Origin: Thecamonas trahens ATCC 50062
Taxonomy: Eukaryota > Apusozoa > Apusomonadida > Apusomonadidae
DNA: 64,000 nucleotides
NCBI RefSeq assembly: GCF_000142905.1
Contig: NW_013657641.1
Coordinates: 200,903-264,902, forward strand
Reading direction: 5' to 3'
Shown piece after piece: positions 28,239 through 37,203 of the stretch. How positions within the stretch are numbered: the stretch's first letter is position 1; each line of letters starts with the position of its first letter. The notes beneath the pieces are model-generated. The model saw only the letters and a list, made by a program, of their open reading frames with translations, searched no databases and had not been told where the DNA came from. The position numbers and the translations under genes are program-made.

Positions 28239-29867
28239 ATGTTGGGCGCTTTGCGGCGGGTTGTGGGCGGACTGGGTGGGCTAGGCGGGCTCAGCGTCGT
28301 CCCGGCGCGATGGGCGAGCGGAGACCGGCGTGGGAGTGGGCGCGGGCGCGGGCGGGAGCGCGTCGGCGATGATGGTGGGGCCAAACGCGAGCGGACGGTG
28401 CTGTGGAAGGGAGCAGTGCCGGCGCGATCGCTGGAGGATGGAAGCGAAGGCTTCTGCGGTGGATGCGGAGTCAAGCTGCAGAGCCATGCACAGGCGCGCG
28501 CCGGCTATGTCCCGCCGCATGTACTCGATGAGTTTGGCCGCGGGCTGAACCGGGTCGAGATGGCGTGCTCGCGGTGTTGGGCGCTGGCAGCACATGGTTC
28601 GGAGGAGCGCGGTGGGCGGAGCAACGAGACTGATGCGGCGCGGGCGGCGCGGCTGAGCGCGGTGCTGGCGGAGAAGGGCATGCCTCGCGGCGGGCGGCGG
28701 CGGCGTGTGCTCGAGGCGCATCTGGCGGGGATGGAGGGCGGCGGCAGTGAGAGGAGTACGGCAGCCGAGCAGACGGGTGGAGAGAGCGACGATGCCGAGT
28801 GGTGGAAGGTGCCGAGCGTGGAGCAGGTCAAGGCGAACGCGGATCGGCAGATGCAGCGGATGCGCGACAAGGGCGCGCTGGTGGTTCTCGTCGTCGACAT
28901 GCTCGACGTAGAGACGTCACTGCTGTCTGCGGCGCTACCGCGGCTTGTGGGAAGCGGGAACAAGGTGGTAATTGCAGCGACCAAGGCCGACGTCCTCCCG
29001 CACGGTGGCATCCAGTACCGCGAGCGGCTGGCCAAGTGGGTGCGACGGGTGGCCAAGTCGACGCTCCCGAGCGAGACGTACGAGCTGGTGGCTTCGGTCG
29101 TGCTGTGCTCGGGCAAGAACGCGGTTGGGCTTGCGCCGTTGGTGACCAAGCTCAACGCACTGCGCGGCGACAAGGACGTGTACGTTGTGGGCGCTGCCAA
29201 TGCCGGCAAGTCGACGCTGATCAACACGCTCCGGGCACGGTTTACTGGGATGGAGCCGCTGCGGCGCAACGTGCTGACGGTAGCACCGCTTCCGGGCACG
29301 ACGCTGCGATCTGTGCCTGTCCCGCTTGACGAGGGCTCGACACTGTACGACACACCGGGCGTGCTCAAAACGCCATCTGTTGCGGCGCTGGTCCAGGGCG
29401 CGCTGCCGTCGGCCGACGCGGCCGAGCTCTTCCGCGAGCTCGCGGTCCGCAAGCCGATCAAGCCTGTGGCGGCGCGGCTGGTGCCGGGCAAGCCACTTGT
29501 GCTTGGCGCAGGCGCGTGCGAGATTGTGTCGCACGGGCGGGCGCCGGTGCCTGTGGCGGTCTACGCCTCACCGGCGCTCCCGATGGCAACCGCCGGCGTC
29601 CACCAAGGCAGCGAGCGTGTGCGAAGCCTGTTCCGGGCAGCGCTGGCGGCGCTGCCGCACGGCAGCGAGCCGCAGCAGGTGGTCATCGGTGACGAGTACA
29701 CCCGGCACGTGCGGCGATCGGTGCGGGTCGCCGCCGACGTCAGCCTGCCCGGGCTGGGGTGGCTGGCGGTCGGCGCCCGTGAGCCTGCAGCGCTGAGCAT
29801 CCGGCTGCCGGGAGGAGTTGCCGCGCACCTCCGGCCTGCGATGTTTCCGTTTGATATGGCACGGTAA
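28239..29867 (+). CDS. NOA1: Circularly permuted GTPase, NOA1/YqeH family, probably mitochondrial
   Basis: Protein of 542 residues. The N-terminus (MLGALRRVVGGLGGL...PARWASG) looks like a mitochondrial presequence. A zinc finger follows (CGGCGVKLQ ... CSRCWAL). The GTPase motifs are in permuted order: G4 ATKADVL, G5-like CSGKNAVG, then G1 GAANAGKSTLIN, then G3 DTPGV, which is diagnostic of YqeH/NOA1. The C-terminal RNA-binding-like part has weaker conservation. The family is required for mitochondrial (or bacterial 30S-type) ribosome small-subunit assembly. There is a ~75-residue Arg/Glu/Gly-rich insertion between the zinc finger and the GTPase. Convergent with RPL18 (43 bp). Confidence 0.92.
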   Translation: MLGALRRVVGGLGGLGGLSVVPARWASGDRRGSGRGRGRERVGDDGGAKRERTVLWKGAVPARSLEDGSEGFCGGCGVKLQSHAQARAGYVPPHVLDEFGRGLNRVEMACSRCWALAAHGSEERGGRSNETDAARAARLSAVLAEKGMPRGGRRRRVLEAHLAGMEGGGSERSTAAEQTGGESDDAEWWKVPSVEQVKANADRQMQRMRDKGALVVLVVDMLDVETSLLSAALPRLVGSGNKVVIAATKADVLPHGGIQYRERLAKWVRRVAKSTLPSETYELVASVVLCSGKNAVGLAPLVTKLNALRGDKDVYVVGAANAGKSTLINTLRARFTGMEPLRRNVLTVAPLPGTTLRSVPVPLDEGSTLYDTPGVLKTPSVAALVQGALPSADAAELFRELAVRKPIKPVAARLVPGKPLVLGAGACEIVSHGRAPVPVAVYASPALPMATAGVHQGSERVRSLFRAALAALPHGSEPQQVVIGDEYTRHVRRSVRVAADVSLPGLGWLAVGAREPAALSIRLPGGVAAHLRPAMFPFDMAR

Positions 29868-29910
29868 AAGAAGGGGATGAACAACGAGGTGAGCAGTGCT
29901 GTGTGTCTGT

Positions 29911-30922
29911 TTAGTTGACAAAGCCACGCGAGGCACGGCGGCCACGGGCCTTCTCGAACTTGCGGCCCTTGGAGCGGACGAACGGGCGGGTGGACGAGTT
30001 GGGGACACCCGGGGCACGGCCGAAGTACTTGTTGGCCTTGCGGGCGGAGAGCTGGCCACGGAGGAGGATGCAGTTGGAGCCAGTCGGGCGGGCGATGGCG
30101 AGCTCGTCAAAGGTCATGCAGGTACCGCCGGCGGCGACGATGCGGGCACGGACCGACTCGGAGAAGTGCAGGGCGCAGATGGTGAGCTTGGGGACCTCCT
30201 CCATGCGCTCGTCGTCGAGGATGGTGCCGACAAGGACGGCGATCTGGTCCTCCTTGCCCTTCATGTAGCGGGCGATGCGCGAGATGGAGACGGGCGGCAT
30301 GTTCGACCGCGACTTAAAGAGACGCTTGAGCACGGTGGCGTTGAACTTGGAGCCAGTGCGGCGGGCGAGGTACCGGTACAGGTCGACCAGGAGGCCAAGG
30401 TACGGGTCGACCGACTTCGGCGCCGTCCGCTTCGTCTTCGTGTTACGCCCACCAGCCTTGAGATCAATACCCTGTAGCCATACCCCGCAGAGGTGAGTCG
30501 CACCCGGAATAAAACCGCGAATCATACAAATCACCGCACCCGCCCACCCGGCCCCACCGGGCCCCATCCTCAAGCCACGCGGCTGCACAGCTAGCAACCA
30601 CAAGTCTGCCACAGCCAAAGCCAGAGAGCCTCCCTGACACAGTCCGGGGTGGCACTCTTCTACATACTACACGCCGTCCTGTTCCGCCTGAAGCCGACGG
30701 TTCAGACAAATTAATCGCACCGCCAACTCGCCGCCACCAGCCACAAGGCCACGGCCACAGCCACGTCGCGGCGGAGAGCATGGGCGGCAAGCCACGCATG
30801 CAATGCCAAGCACACATACATGTAGTGCAGGCCAAGGCTGTGTAGGGGTGGATGGTGCTGCGCTATCTACACCGCAGCGCCGCCCGCAAGGGCCCAAGGC
30901 TTATCGCCCGACTACGTACCAT
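29911..30922 (-). CDS. RPL18: 60S ribosomal protein eL18 (start codon in its own exon)
   Basis: Main exon 30471-29911 encodes [15 protein letters not shown]..., [42 protein letters not shown] and the C-terminus [22 protein letters not shown]. The whole 186-residue stretch is colinear with eL18. No ATG in the right place precedes it: the in-frame upstream ATGs add 17-49 unconserved residues. A good solution is an ATG at 30922-30920 directly followed by GTACGT and an intron 30919-30472 (448 nt, acceptor CTACAG). This makes exon 1 coding only for Met and gives 187 residues, like other eL18 proteins. eL18 sits in the large cytosolic subunit. Confidence 0.93.
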
Positions 30923-31242
30923 GTTGGATTCGGAGAGAGAGGATGGCGAGGTTGTCAGTCATTGGACCAACAATCGTCGCTCGGCTACTAGAGCCGCCAC
31001 CAGCCGCCCACCGACCACCCTCAAAATCGGATCGGGATGGGCGCGAGCGGACCAGCGTTCATCTTTGTCCGCATCAGCACCTCGAGCGGCTTCTCGCTGC
31101 TTTGTGCAATGCTGAGGAAGGCTAGAGCTTGTTGTTGCGGGAGCTAGGATTGGCTACGACATGAGGATGGATGGCTTTGGCGGAGAGGTTCGACATGGGG
31201 TGGATAATTGAAAAAGGGTGGAGTGACCGTTCCATATCAATT
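30923..31242. other. Region between eL18 5' end and tRNA array
   Basis: 320 bp with no supported gene. It must contain the eL18 promoter (minus strand) and the upstream flank of the first tRNA. Confidence 0.45.
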
Positions 31243-31315
31243 GGGGTCTTAGCTCAGTTGGTAGAGCGTGTGCTTAGCATGTACAAGGTCGCGTGTTCAA
31301 TTCATGCAGACTCCA
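31243..31315 (+). tRNA. tRNA-Ala (anticodon AGC), copy 1
   Basis: 73-nt cloverleaf. Acceptor GGGGTCT pairs with AGACTCC and includes the G3-U70 wobble that is the alanine identity element. D arm GCTC...GAGC, anticodon loop TTAGCAT, T arm GCGTG/CATGC with loop TTCAATT. Internal A box and B box sit at the usual places. A T-rich terminator (TTTCTTTTT) follows. Confidence 0.97.
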
Positions 31316-31529
31316 TTTCTTTTTGCTCTCGCCAGCACCCTCCGCCGCATCTCCTCCCCCCTTTCCCTTTCCCCTTCCCGTCACTGAATACGACATACAC
31401 GTTCCTATTGCCGTTCTCTTGCCCGCGTTCCGACGTGCACTCATGGGTGCCGGTAGCGAGCTCTTTTCTGAGATTGTGGCAAAGTAGTGGATGACATAAA
31501 GAGGCAAGATTTCCCATTCTCCATCAGTT

Positions 31530-31602
31530 GGGGTCTTAGCTCAGTTGGTAGAGCGTGTGCTTAGCATGTACAAGGTCGCGTGTTCAATTCATGCAGACTC
31601 CA
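31530..31602 (+). tRNA. tRNA-Ala (AGC), copy 2
   Basis: Identical 73-nt sequence to copy 1, followed by T8 as Pol III terminator. The 5' flank (GATTTCCCATTCTCCATCAGTT) resembles that of copy 5. Confidence 0.97.
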
Positions 31603-31782
31603 TTTTTTTTGCCCTCGCCAGCACCCTCCCGCACCACTCACAGCATATCGTGCACTAGGTGTTGATAGAATCGTGGAACACAGAGGAAGCCGGTATTGTT
31701 GTTTGCAAGCAGTGATGGCTGCAGATGTGAGGCAATGCAGTGGACGAGTCGAAAGTGCGCGAATCGCTGTTTTGTGGCAGTT

Positions 31783-31855
31783 GGGGTCTTAGCTCAGTTG
31801 GTAGAGCGTGTGCTTAGCATGTACAAGGTCGCGTGTTCAATTCATGCAGACTCCA
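31783..31855 (+). tRNA. tRNA-Ala (AGC), copy 3
   Basis: Identical 73-nt sequence to copy 1, followed by TTTATTTTTTG as terminator. Its 5' spacer is unlike the others. Confidence 0.97.
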
Positions 31856-32048
31856 TTTATTTTTTGCCCTCGACGAGACCCTCCTCGCCTGCTACACCTG
31901 CCATGTTGCCGCTTCGAATGACCTTTGCAGATGCCGCCACAAGTCAGTGGTGAGTCGGCGTTGGAGGTGGGTGGGTGAAGGCGGATGGGCGGCAGACACA
32001 ATGCTGTAGACAAGTTAAAATGCCTGAGGCGGCCCTTTCTCGCCAATT

Positions 32049-32121
32049 GGGGTCTTAGCTCAGTTGGTAGAGCGTGTGCTTAGCATGTACAAGGTCGCGT
32101 GTTCAATTCATGCAGACTCCA
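32049..32121 (+). tRNA. tRNA-Ala (AGC), copy 4
   Basis: Identical 73-nt sequence to copy 1, followed by CTTATTTTTTG. The 3' flank (GCTCTCGCCAGCACCCTCC) is shared with copy 1. Confidence 0.97.
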
Positions 32122-32286
32122 CTTATTTTTTGCTCTCGCCAGCACCCTCCGCCGCGTCTTCTGCCCTTCTTCCCCTGTTTCTCTGACCCACGTTCCGACG
32201 CCCACTCATGATGCCGGTAGCAAGCTGTGATTGTGACAAAGTAGTGAACAAGATAAAGGCGCAAGATTTCCAGTTTTCTATCAGTT

Positions 32287-32359
32287 GGGGTCTTAGCTCA
32301 GTTGGTAGAGCGTGTGCTTAGCATGTACAAGGTCGCGTGTTCAATTCATGCAGACTCCA
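32287..32359 (+). tRNA. tRNA-Ala (AGC), copy 5
   Basis: Identical 73-nt sequence to copy 1, followed by TTTATTTTTTG. The copy lies 81 bp from the stop codon of the convergent RING-kinase gene. Confidence 0.97.
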
Positions 32360-32439
32360 TTTATTTTTTGCCCTCGCCAGCACCCTCCTCTTGTATTCTG
32401 GCTCATCCAGCCACATCCCAAGCAATGTGGCCCTTTCGT

Positions 32440-34596
32440 TTACGCTACGAGCTCGGCAAGCATTGTCAACCAGTCGAGCATGGTCGGGCGCACGTCGGGT
32501 GTAGCAGCCCACGAGTCATCAAGTAGCTGGCGCAGGCGGGCGACGGCCGGAGCTGGCAGTGCTTGATCGAGCGCGTGCATGCCGCGGTCGAGAGCCGCGG
32601 TATCGAATGGCTTGCGATAGACGTTTCCCTGGCCCTGCTGGAGACGGCGGACGCCTTCATCGTTGTCGTCGCGGCGGGGGCCGAGCCAGGAAAAGCCGCG
32701 CTGGCGCAGCAGGAGCTCTGCAGCAACAACGGCAAATGCGTAGACGTCGATGCAGGTACCGGTCGAGACGTCTCCCATGAGCACTTCGGGCGCAGCGTAG
32801 CGCTCTGAAAAGCCGCGAACGCGGAGGTGCGGAGCCGAGGAAAGGCCAAAGTCGGCGAGCTTGGCATCGCCCTCTCGTGAGATGAGGATGTTGAGCGGCT
32901 TGACGTCGCGGTGAACGAGCTCGCGGACCGAGTGCAGGTAGTGCAGCGCCTGGGCAACGTGGGTCAGAATACGGAGCGCCGGCAGGAGGTGATTGTCAAG
33001 CGAGACTCCGGCCTGGCCGGCAGCCCACTTGGCGAGATTGCCACCGGCGACGTACTCGGTCATGATGCCGAGGCCCGAGTCCGAGACGACGATGCCCATC
33101 ACAAGCAAGCATCGCGGGTGGCGAACGTCGCGGAGGACCGAGGCCTCGCGGATGAGCTCTTCGACGCCGCGAGCCGTGTTGGCGTTGCGGAACATCTTGA
33201 CCGCCACGTCGAGGCCGTGGAACCGCATCCGCGACACGGCACCGAATCGGCCAGCCCCGAGCTTGCCGCTTGCCACCACCTCGAGGTCCGCAAGCTGGAA
33301 CACGTCGAGTTCGCGCGAGTCGATGGTGAAGACAAAGGCGCCTGCATCCGCGTCCGCGAGGGCGCCGCCGGCAAGACTGCCGCCTGCACCTTGCATCCGG
33401 GAGAGCGTGCCAGCCAGGACCGGGCCGTCGTACGGCCGGCCGGCGTCGGTGGCGGTGGCGGTGTAGGTGGCATCAGAGTCCGGCGAGGCTGGGATCGGGA
33501 CGTCGACGACCGAGACGTTGACTACCATGCCCTCACTGGAGGCCCGGACAGCGCTGCCCTGCCGCATCGGCGTTGTTAGATCCTCGGTTCCACCGGTCAG
33601 CTCGCTGGTCAGCTCGCCGGGCTCGGACTCAGCCTCGTGCTGCGGCTCGGACTCGGCGGCCGAAGAGGCGGCAGCGTGCGCGGGATACGACGGATTGGAC
33701 GGGCCGGTCAAATGGGACGACGGCTCCCGGCTCACCGTCAGTCGGTACTGCCTGTGGGTCTTGGGCCGGATTTGGCCGGCAGCCATGTCGCGATGCGACG
33801 ACGCGCGGGTGGCCACAACGTGCGCGTCCAAGATCGGGACAAGAACATCGCCGTCAATGTATGCCTTGCACACTGGACAAATCGCAAGCTCCGGCGACGA
33901 GCTGAGGACAGCCGGAAGCTCGGCCCAGCCAATGTCCGCGGTGCGACGGGCAAGGAACGATGAGATGCAGATGCGGCAGAACTTGTGCAGACAGCCCGGG
34001 AGCTCGAGCGCATCGTTCGCCATCTGGGAGCGGCAGAGCGGGCAAGTGTCAAAGTAGCAAAAGTTGGCCACATTGCCAAGCACGCCGCACAGGATGTTGG
34101 CCTGCGAGCTTTGCGAGACAGCCGTCCCAGCCAGCGAGCGCCGCGCCCGCTCGATCATGCGGGCCACCACTCGCGGCGGGCGATACGGAACCGACGAGAT
34201 GCTGGCAAGCGCCGATTCCGCGACCGCCAGCCGTGTCCCCACATCGCCCAGCGACACGTCGGCTAGCGTAGCGTGGGCGGCGTCGACCACCTCCATCACG
34301 CCCTTCCATCGCAGAACATCGGCCAGCGCCTTGCCGAGCTTGCCGGCCCGCGACGTCGCGCTCGCCCCTGCGCACCGCATCGCCGCCTTACGCAGCGAGC
34401 GATACACACAGTCCGACGGCGAGACGAGGCTCGATGCCAGCACGTCGGCCACCACATCGGCGTACAGCTGCGCCGCCTCGCCGTGCTCGCCCGCCTGTAC
34501 CAGCTCAGACCCTGCCTCCAGCATCGGTCGTAACCGCATCTCGAGCGCCTCCCACCGCACACGCGGCGCCTTCTGACTCTCTGCCGCAGCAGCCAT
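32440..34596 (-). CDS. RING-finger / TKL-type protein kinase fusion
   Basis: Single-exon protein of 718 residues. An alpha-helical N-terminus (~1-170) precedes a C3HC4 RING finger at about 185-243 (CPLC ... CLHKFCRIC ... CPVC). A Ser/Glu/Thr-rich linker of ~190 residues follows, and then a kinase domain from about 440: GKLGAGRFGAV glycine loop, DVAVKMF with the lysine, VHRDVKPLNIL catalytic loop, LADFGLS and YAAPEVLMG. All catalytic residues are present and the motifs resemble TKL/Raf-like kinases. RING plus kinase in one chain suggests an E3 ligase controlled by, or acting on, phosphorylated partners, similar in concept to plant KEG, but the domain order is what matters and partners are unknown. 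Confidence 0.9.
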   Translation of the reverse strand: MAAAAESQKAPRVRWEALEMRLRPMLEAGSELVQAGEHGEAAQLYADVVADVLASSLVSPSDCVYRSLRKAAMRCAGASATSRAGKLGKALADVLRWKGVMEVVDAAHATLADVSLGDVGTRLAVAESALASISSVPYRPPRVVARMIERARRSLAGTAVSQSSQANILCGVLGNVANFCYFDTCPLCRSQMANDALELPGCLHKFCRICISSFLARRTADIGWAELPAVLSSSPELAICPVCKAYIDGDVLVPILDAHVVATRASSHRDMAAGQIRPKTHRQYRLTVSREPSSHLTGPSNPSYPAHAAASSAAESEPQHEAESEPGELTSELTGGTEDLTTPMRQGSAVRASSEGMVVNVSVVDVPIPASPDSDATYTATATDAGRPYDGPVLAGTLSRMQGAGGSLAGGALADADAGAFVFTIDSRELDVFQLADLEVVASGKLGAGRFGAVSRMRFHGLDVAVKMFRNANTARGVEELIREASVLRDVRHPRCLLVMGIVVSDSGLGIMTEYVAGGNLAKWAAGQAGVSLDNHLLPALRILTHVAQALHYLHSVRELVHRDVKPLNILISREGDAKLADFGLSSAPHLRVRGFSERYAAPEVLMGDVSTGTCIDVYAFAVVAAELLLRQRGFSWLGPRRDDNDEGVRRLQQGQGNVYRKPFDTAALDRGMHALDQALPAPAVARLRQLLDDSWAATPDVRPTMLDWLTMLAELVA

Positions 34597-35092
34597 AGTC
34601 TCTCACACTCACTCTCTCCCCTGCGACAGCTGTTACACCCGCAGGCCGCCGGTCCTGGTCCTGGCCCACAACGTGAATGCGCCTGTGGCTGGCTGACATC
34701 GGGGCTCTCATTGCCCCGTCTGCGTCAACTCGCCGACCCCCTGTGCCTGCACACATCGCTGGCTCGTCGGCTGTGGCCGATCTCGCCCCTTGCCCATCTC
34801 CTCCTCCTGCACCACGCTTTGCCATCGTACGACCAAGCGGCCATGTTGTGGGTGGGTGGCGTGCATGCGATGGGACCGATGCGATGGCTCGGGCGACATC
34901 CTCCCCCGTACCAGTCCTGATGAAGGGGCTGGATGGTGGACCGGAGGTGGGTGGATGGACTGTGGCTGGGGCCAGCATCGGGACGGCTGGCTGGCCGCCT
35001 TTGGAACGGACATTCCGGCTGACTGCCTTTGGTACGGGCCACCCGGCTGGTTGCCCTATGACGGACCACCTGACTCTTGTCGACGGCAAAGG
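34597..35092. other. Divergent intergenic region, RING-kinase / POLA2
   Basis: 496 bp; small frames in all registers but none with a motif. Presumed promoters of both genes. Confidence 0.45.
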
Positions 35093-37137
35093 ATGCGGCT
35101 GACCCAGTCCGGGCTCGTTGCGGCGTTTGCGTCTGCGAACATCGACCTTGAAGCAGAAGACGGTGTCGTGGGACGGTGTCTCAACATCTGTGCCCTCCAT
35201 GGCCTCTCTGCTGATGAGCTGCTCAACTCGTGGGATGCGTATGTGTGCAATCACCCGGAGGCCCATGCCCTGACTCTGGACCACCTCGACATTCTCGCCG
35301 CAGAGCTGCAGACAAAGGCCGACAGGGCTCAGTTCAAGGCCGCATCCAAGCCCCAACAGGCCGACGACTATGACATCTCAAACATATCCGCTCTGTATGT
35401 ATCACTGCCCTCCCCCTTCTCCATGCCTGTCCCCACTGGGTCCCCCCCCCGGCCCTCCCTCGGCCCCTTCGGTAGATTCTACACTCACCGCCCCCCCTCC
35501 TCCCCCCCCCCCCCCCCCACCACAGCCTTCCACCGCCGACCACCGACATGTTTGCGGCGTACGACGTGCCGAACGAAGAGCTGAAGAAGACTGTCTGGGC
35601 TGACGCTCGCTCGCCGGTCAAGGCCAAGCCGGTCTCGCGGGTGGCGGCCATGCGTGGGAAGGACGCCGGAGTGGCCCAGGGCGGCGAGGCTGGCCTGGCA
35701 CCGGCTGGCTCGCCGTCGTCGCGCTACCGCAACAGGCAGAACGCAGGACAGGTTGTTGACGTGCTCAACCCGCGGGTGGCGCCCAAGGACTACCGGCTGG
35801 AGACGTCGGCGGCGCGAGTGACGCTCGCCCTGGAGCAAGAGTTCCACAACTTCCGCTACATGTACGACAAGATCGGCGGCAAGGTGACGATGCTTGAGGA
35901 GCGGACGCGGGTGCTTGGCGACGAGCTGCTGGCCGACGCACAGCTGCCGGACCCGCTCTCGCTCGCCGTTCCGCGACAGGAGCCGTTTGTGGGCCTCGGC
36001 CGCGTCTGCTGCGACTCTGAGGGCAAGCTCAACGACAAGTCGGTCATGCTCGAGGGCTCTGCCAAGCTCTGCTCGGGCTTCCGCGTTCCGCTCGACCTCT
36101 CGCACCTTCCCGAATTCTCGCTCTTCCCAGGCCAGATCATCGGCGTCGAGGGCCTCAACCTGACCGGCGCCTCGATGCTCGCCGGCCAGATCTACACACC
36201 GCCGTCGGCGCCCAAGCCGACCACCGAGCGCGACACGCTCGCCATCTACCACCACTACGGCGGCGAGCTAGTCGTCGGAACCAACGCCGACGGGTCCGAC
36301 AAGACCCAGGAGTTTGAGTTTATGGAGGGCAAGCCGCTGGCCATCATTGTCGCCGGCGGCCCGTATACCACCTCAGACGGCCTCGACTTTGCCCCGCTCC
36401 GCGACTTGCTTGCCCGCATCGTCGCCGAGGCGCCGGACGTGGCCATTCTCATGGGGCCCTTCCTCAACGAGGGGCACCCGGCGCTCGAGGACCCGATGCT
36501 CGAGGCCACCTACGAGGAGCTCTTTGAGCAGCGTATCGCCGCCGTCATCAACGCCGAGATGGAGGGCATCGCCACCCGCTTTGTCCTCGTCCCCTCGCTC
36601 CGCGACATCCAGCACGACCACGTCTTCCCGCAGCCGCCGCTGCCGGCAGACCTCGGTCTCGCGCCCACGGTTTCGCGGCTCTCCAACCCGTGCGTCTTTT
36701 CCATCAACGAGATGGTCGTTGCCGTCTCAACCAACGACGTCCTCATGGCGCTCTCGTCCGAGGAGACCTTCCGCGTCCCGCAGGGCGCGCCGTCCGACCG
36801 CATGACCCGCCTCGTCCGCCACATCATCTCGCAGCGTTCGTTCTACCCGGTCTTCCCGCCGCCGCCCGGCTCGCAGCTCGACTTTTCCCAGTCGCGCCTC
36901 CTCAATCTCGGTGCCACTCCCGACATTCTCATCCTCGCCTCGGACCTCCGCTACTTTGTCAAGGACGTCGACGGCGCCGTCGTCGTTAACCCGGGCCGCC
37001 TCACCGTCGGCTCGGCCGGCGGCACCTTTGCCCGCCTCACCGTCCATCCCATGCCCGAAGACGACATCGGCGAGGGCGAGGAGGAGATCGAGCACAACGT
37101 CGCCGCCCGCTGCCGCGCAGAAATCATCCGCATTTGA
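35093..37137 (+). CDS. POLA2: DNA polymerase alpha subunit B (two exons)
   Basis: Exon 1 is 35093-35394 and exon 2 35526-37137; a 131-nt intron (donor GTATGT, acceptor CACAG) contains long C runs. The spliced protein has 637 residues (human 598). Exon 1 gives the small N-terminal helical domain (LVAAFASANIDLE, ALHGLSADELLNSWDAYV). Exon 2 gives the linker, the OB part (PFVGLGRVCCDSEGKLNDKSVMLEG) and the inactive phosphoesterase domain (IIVAGGPYTTSDGLDFAPL, VAILMGPFLNEGHP, FVLVPSLRDIQHD, VVNPGRLTVGSAGGTFA). The subunit tethers Pol alpha to primase and Ctf4 for primer synthesis. Confidence 0.96.
35425..35525 (+). repeat. Oligo-C tracts in the POLA2 intron
   Basis: C8 and C12-type runs lie between 35440 and 35520 and end 5 bp before the acceptor AG. 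They take the place of the usual U-rich polypyrimidine tract. Confidence 0.8.
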
Positions 37138-37203
37138 TCACTCGTGCTCCCTGCTACAGCGTAAACTCTCACTCACCTTGGCGCTTGTCAACCGCGCGGC
37201 CTC

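Larger units (their letters stand above)
31243..32410 (+). repeat. Tandem array of five tRNA-Ala units with homologous spacers
   Basis: Units repeat every 287, 253, 266 and 238 bp. Besides the tRNA, ~30 nt of 3' flank (T run, then CCCTCGCCAGCACCCTCC) is conserved in copies 1, 2, 4 and 5. The spacer between copies 1 and 2 is alignable to the spacer between copies 4 and 5 (shared CGTTCCGACG, GGTAGC, CAAAGTAGTG, CAAGATTTCC), showing duplication of a two-gene block. Confidence 0.9.

Noticed and set aside
31243-32410. Small frames covering the tRNA repeats
   Set aside because: Repeated identical peptides arise from translating the tRNA sequence; cloverleaf and identity elements prove tRNA genes.
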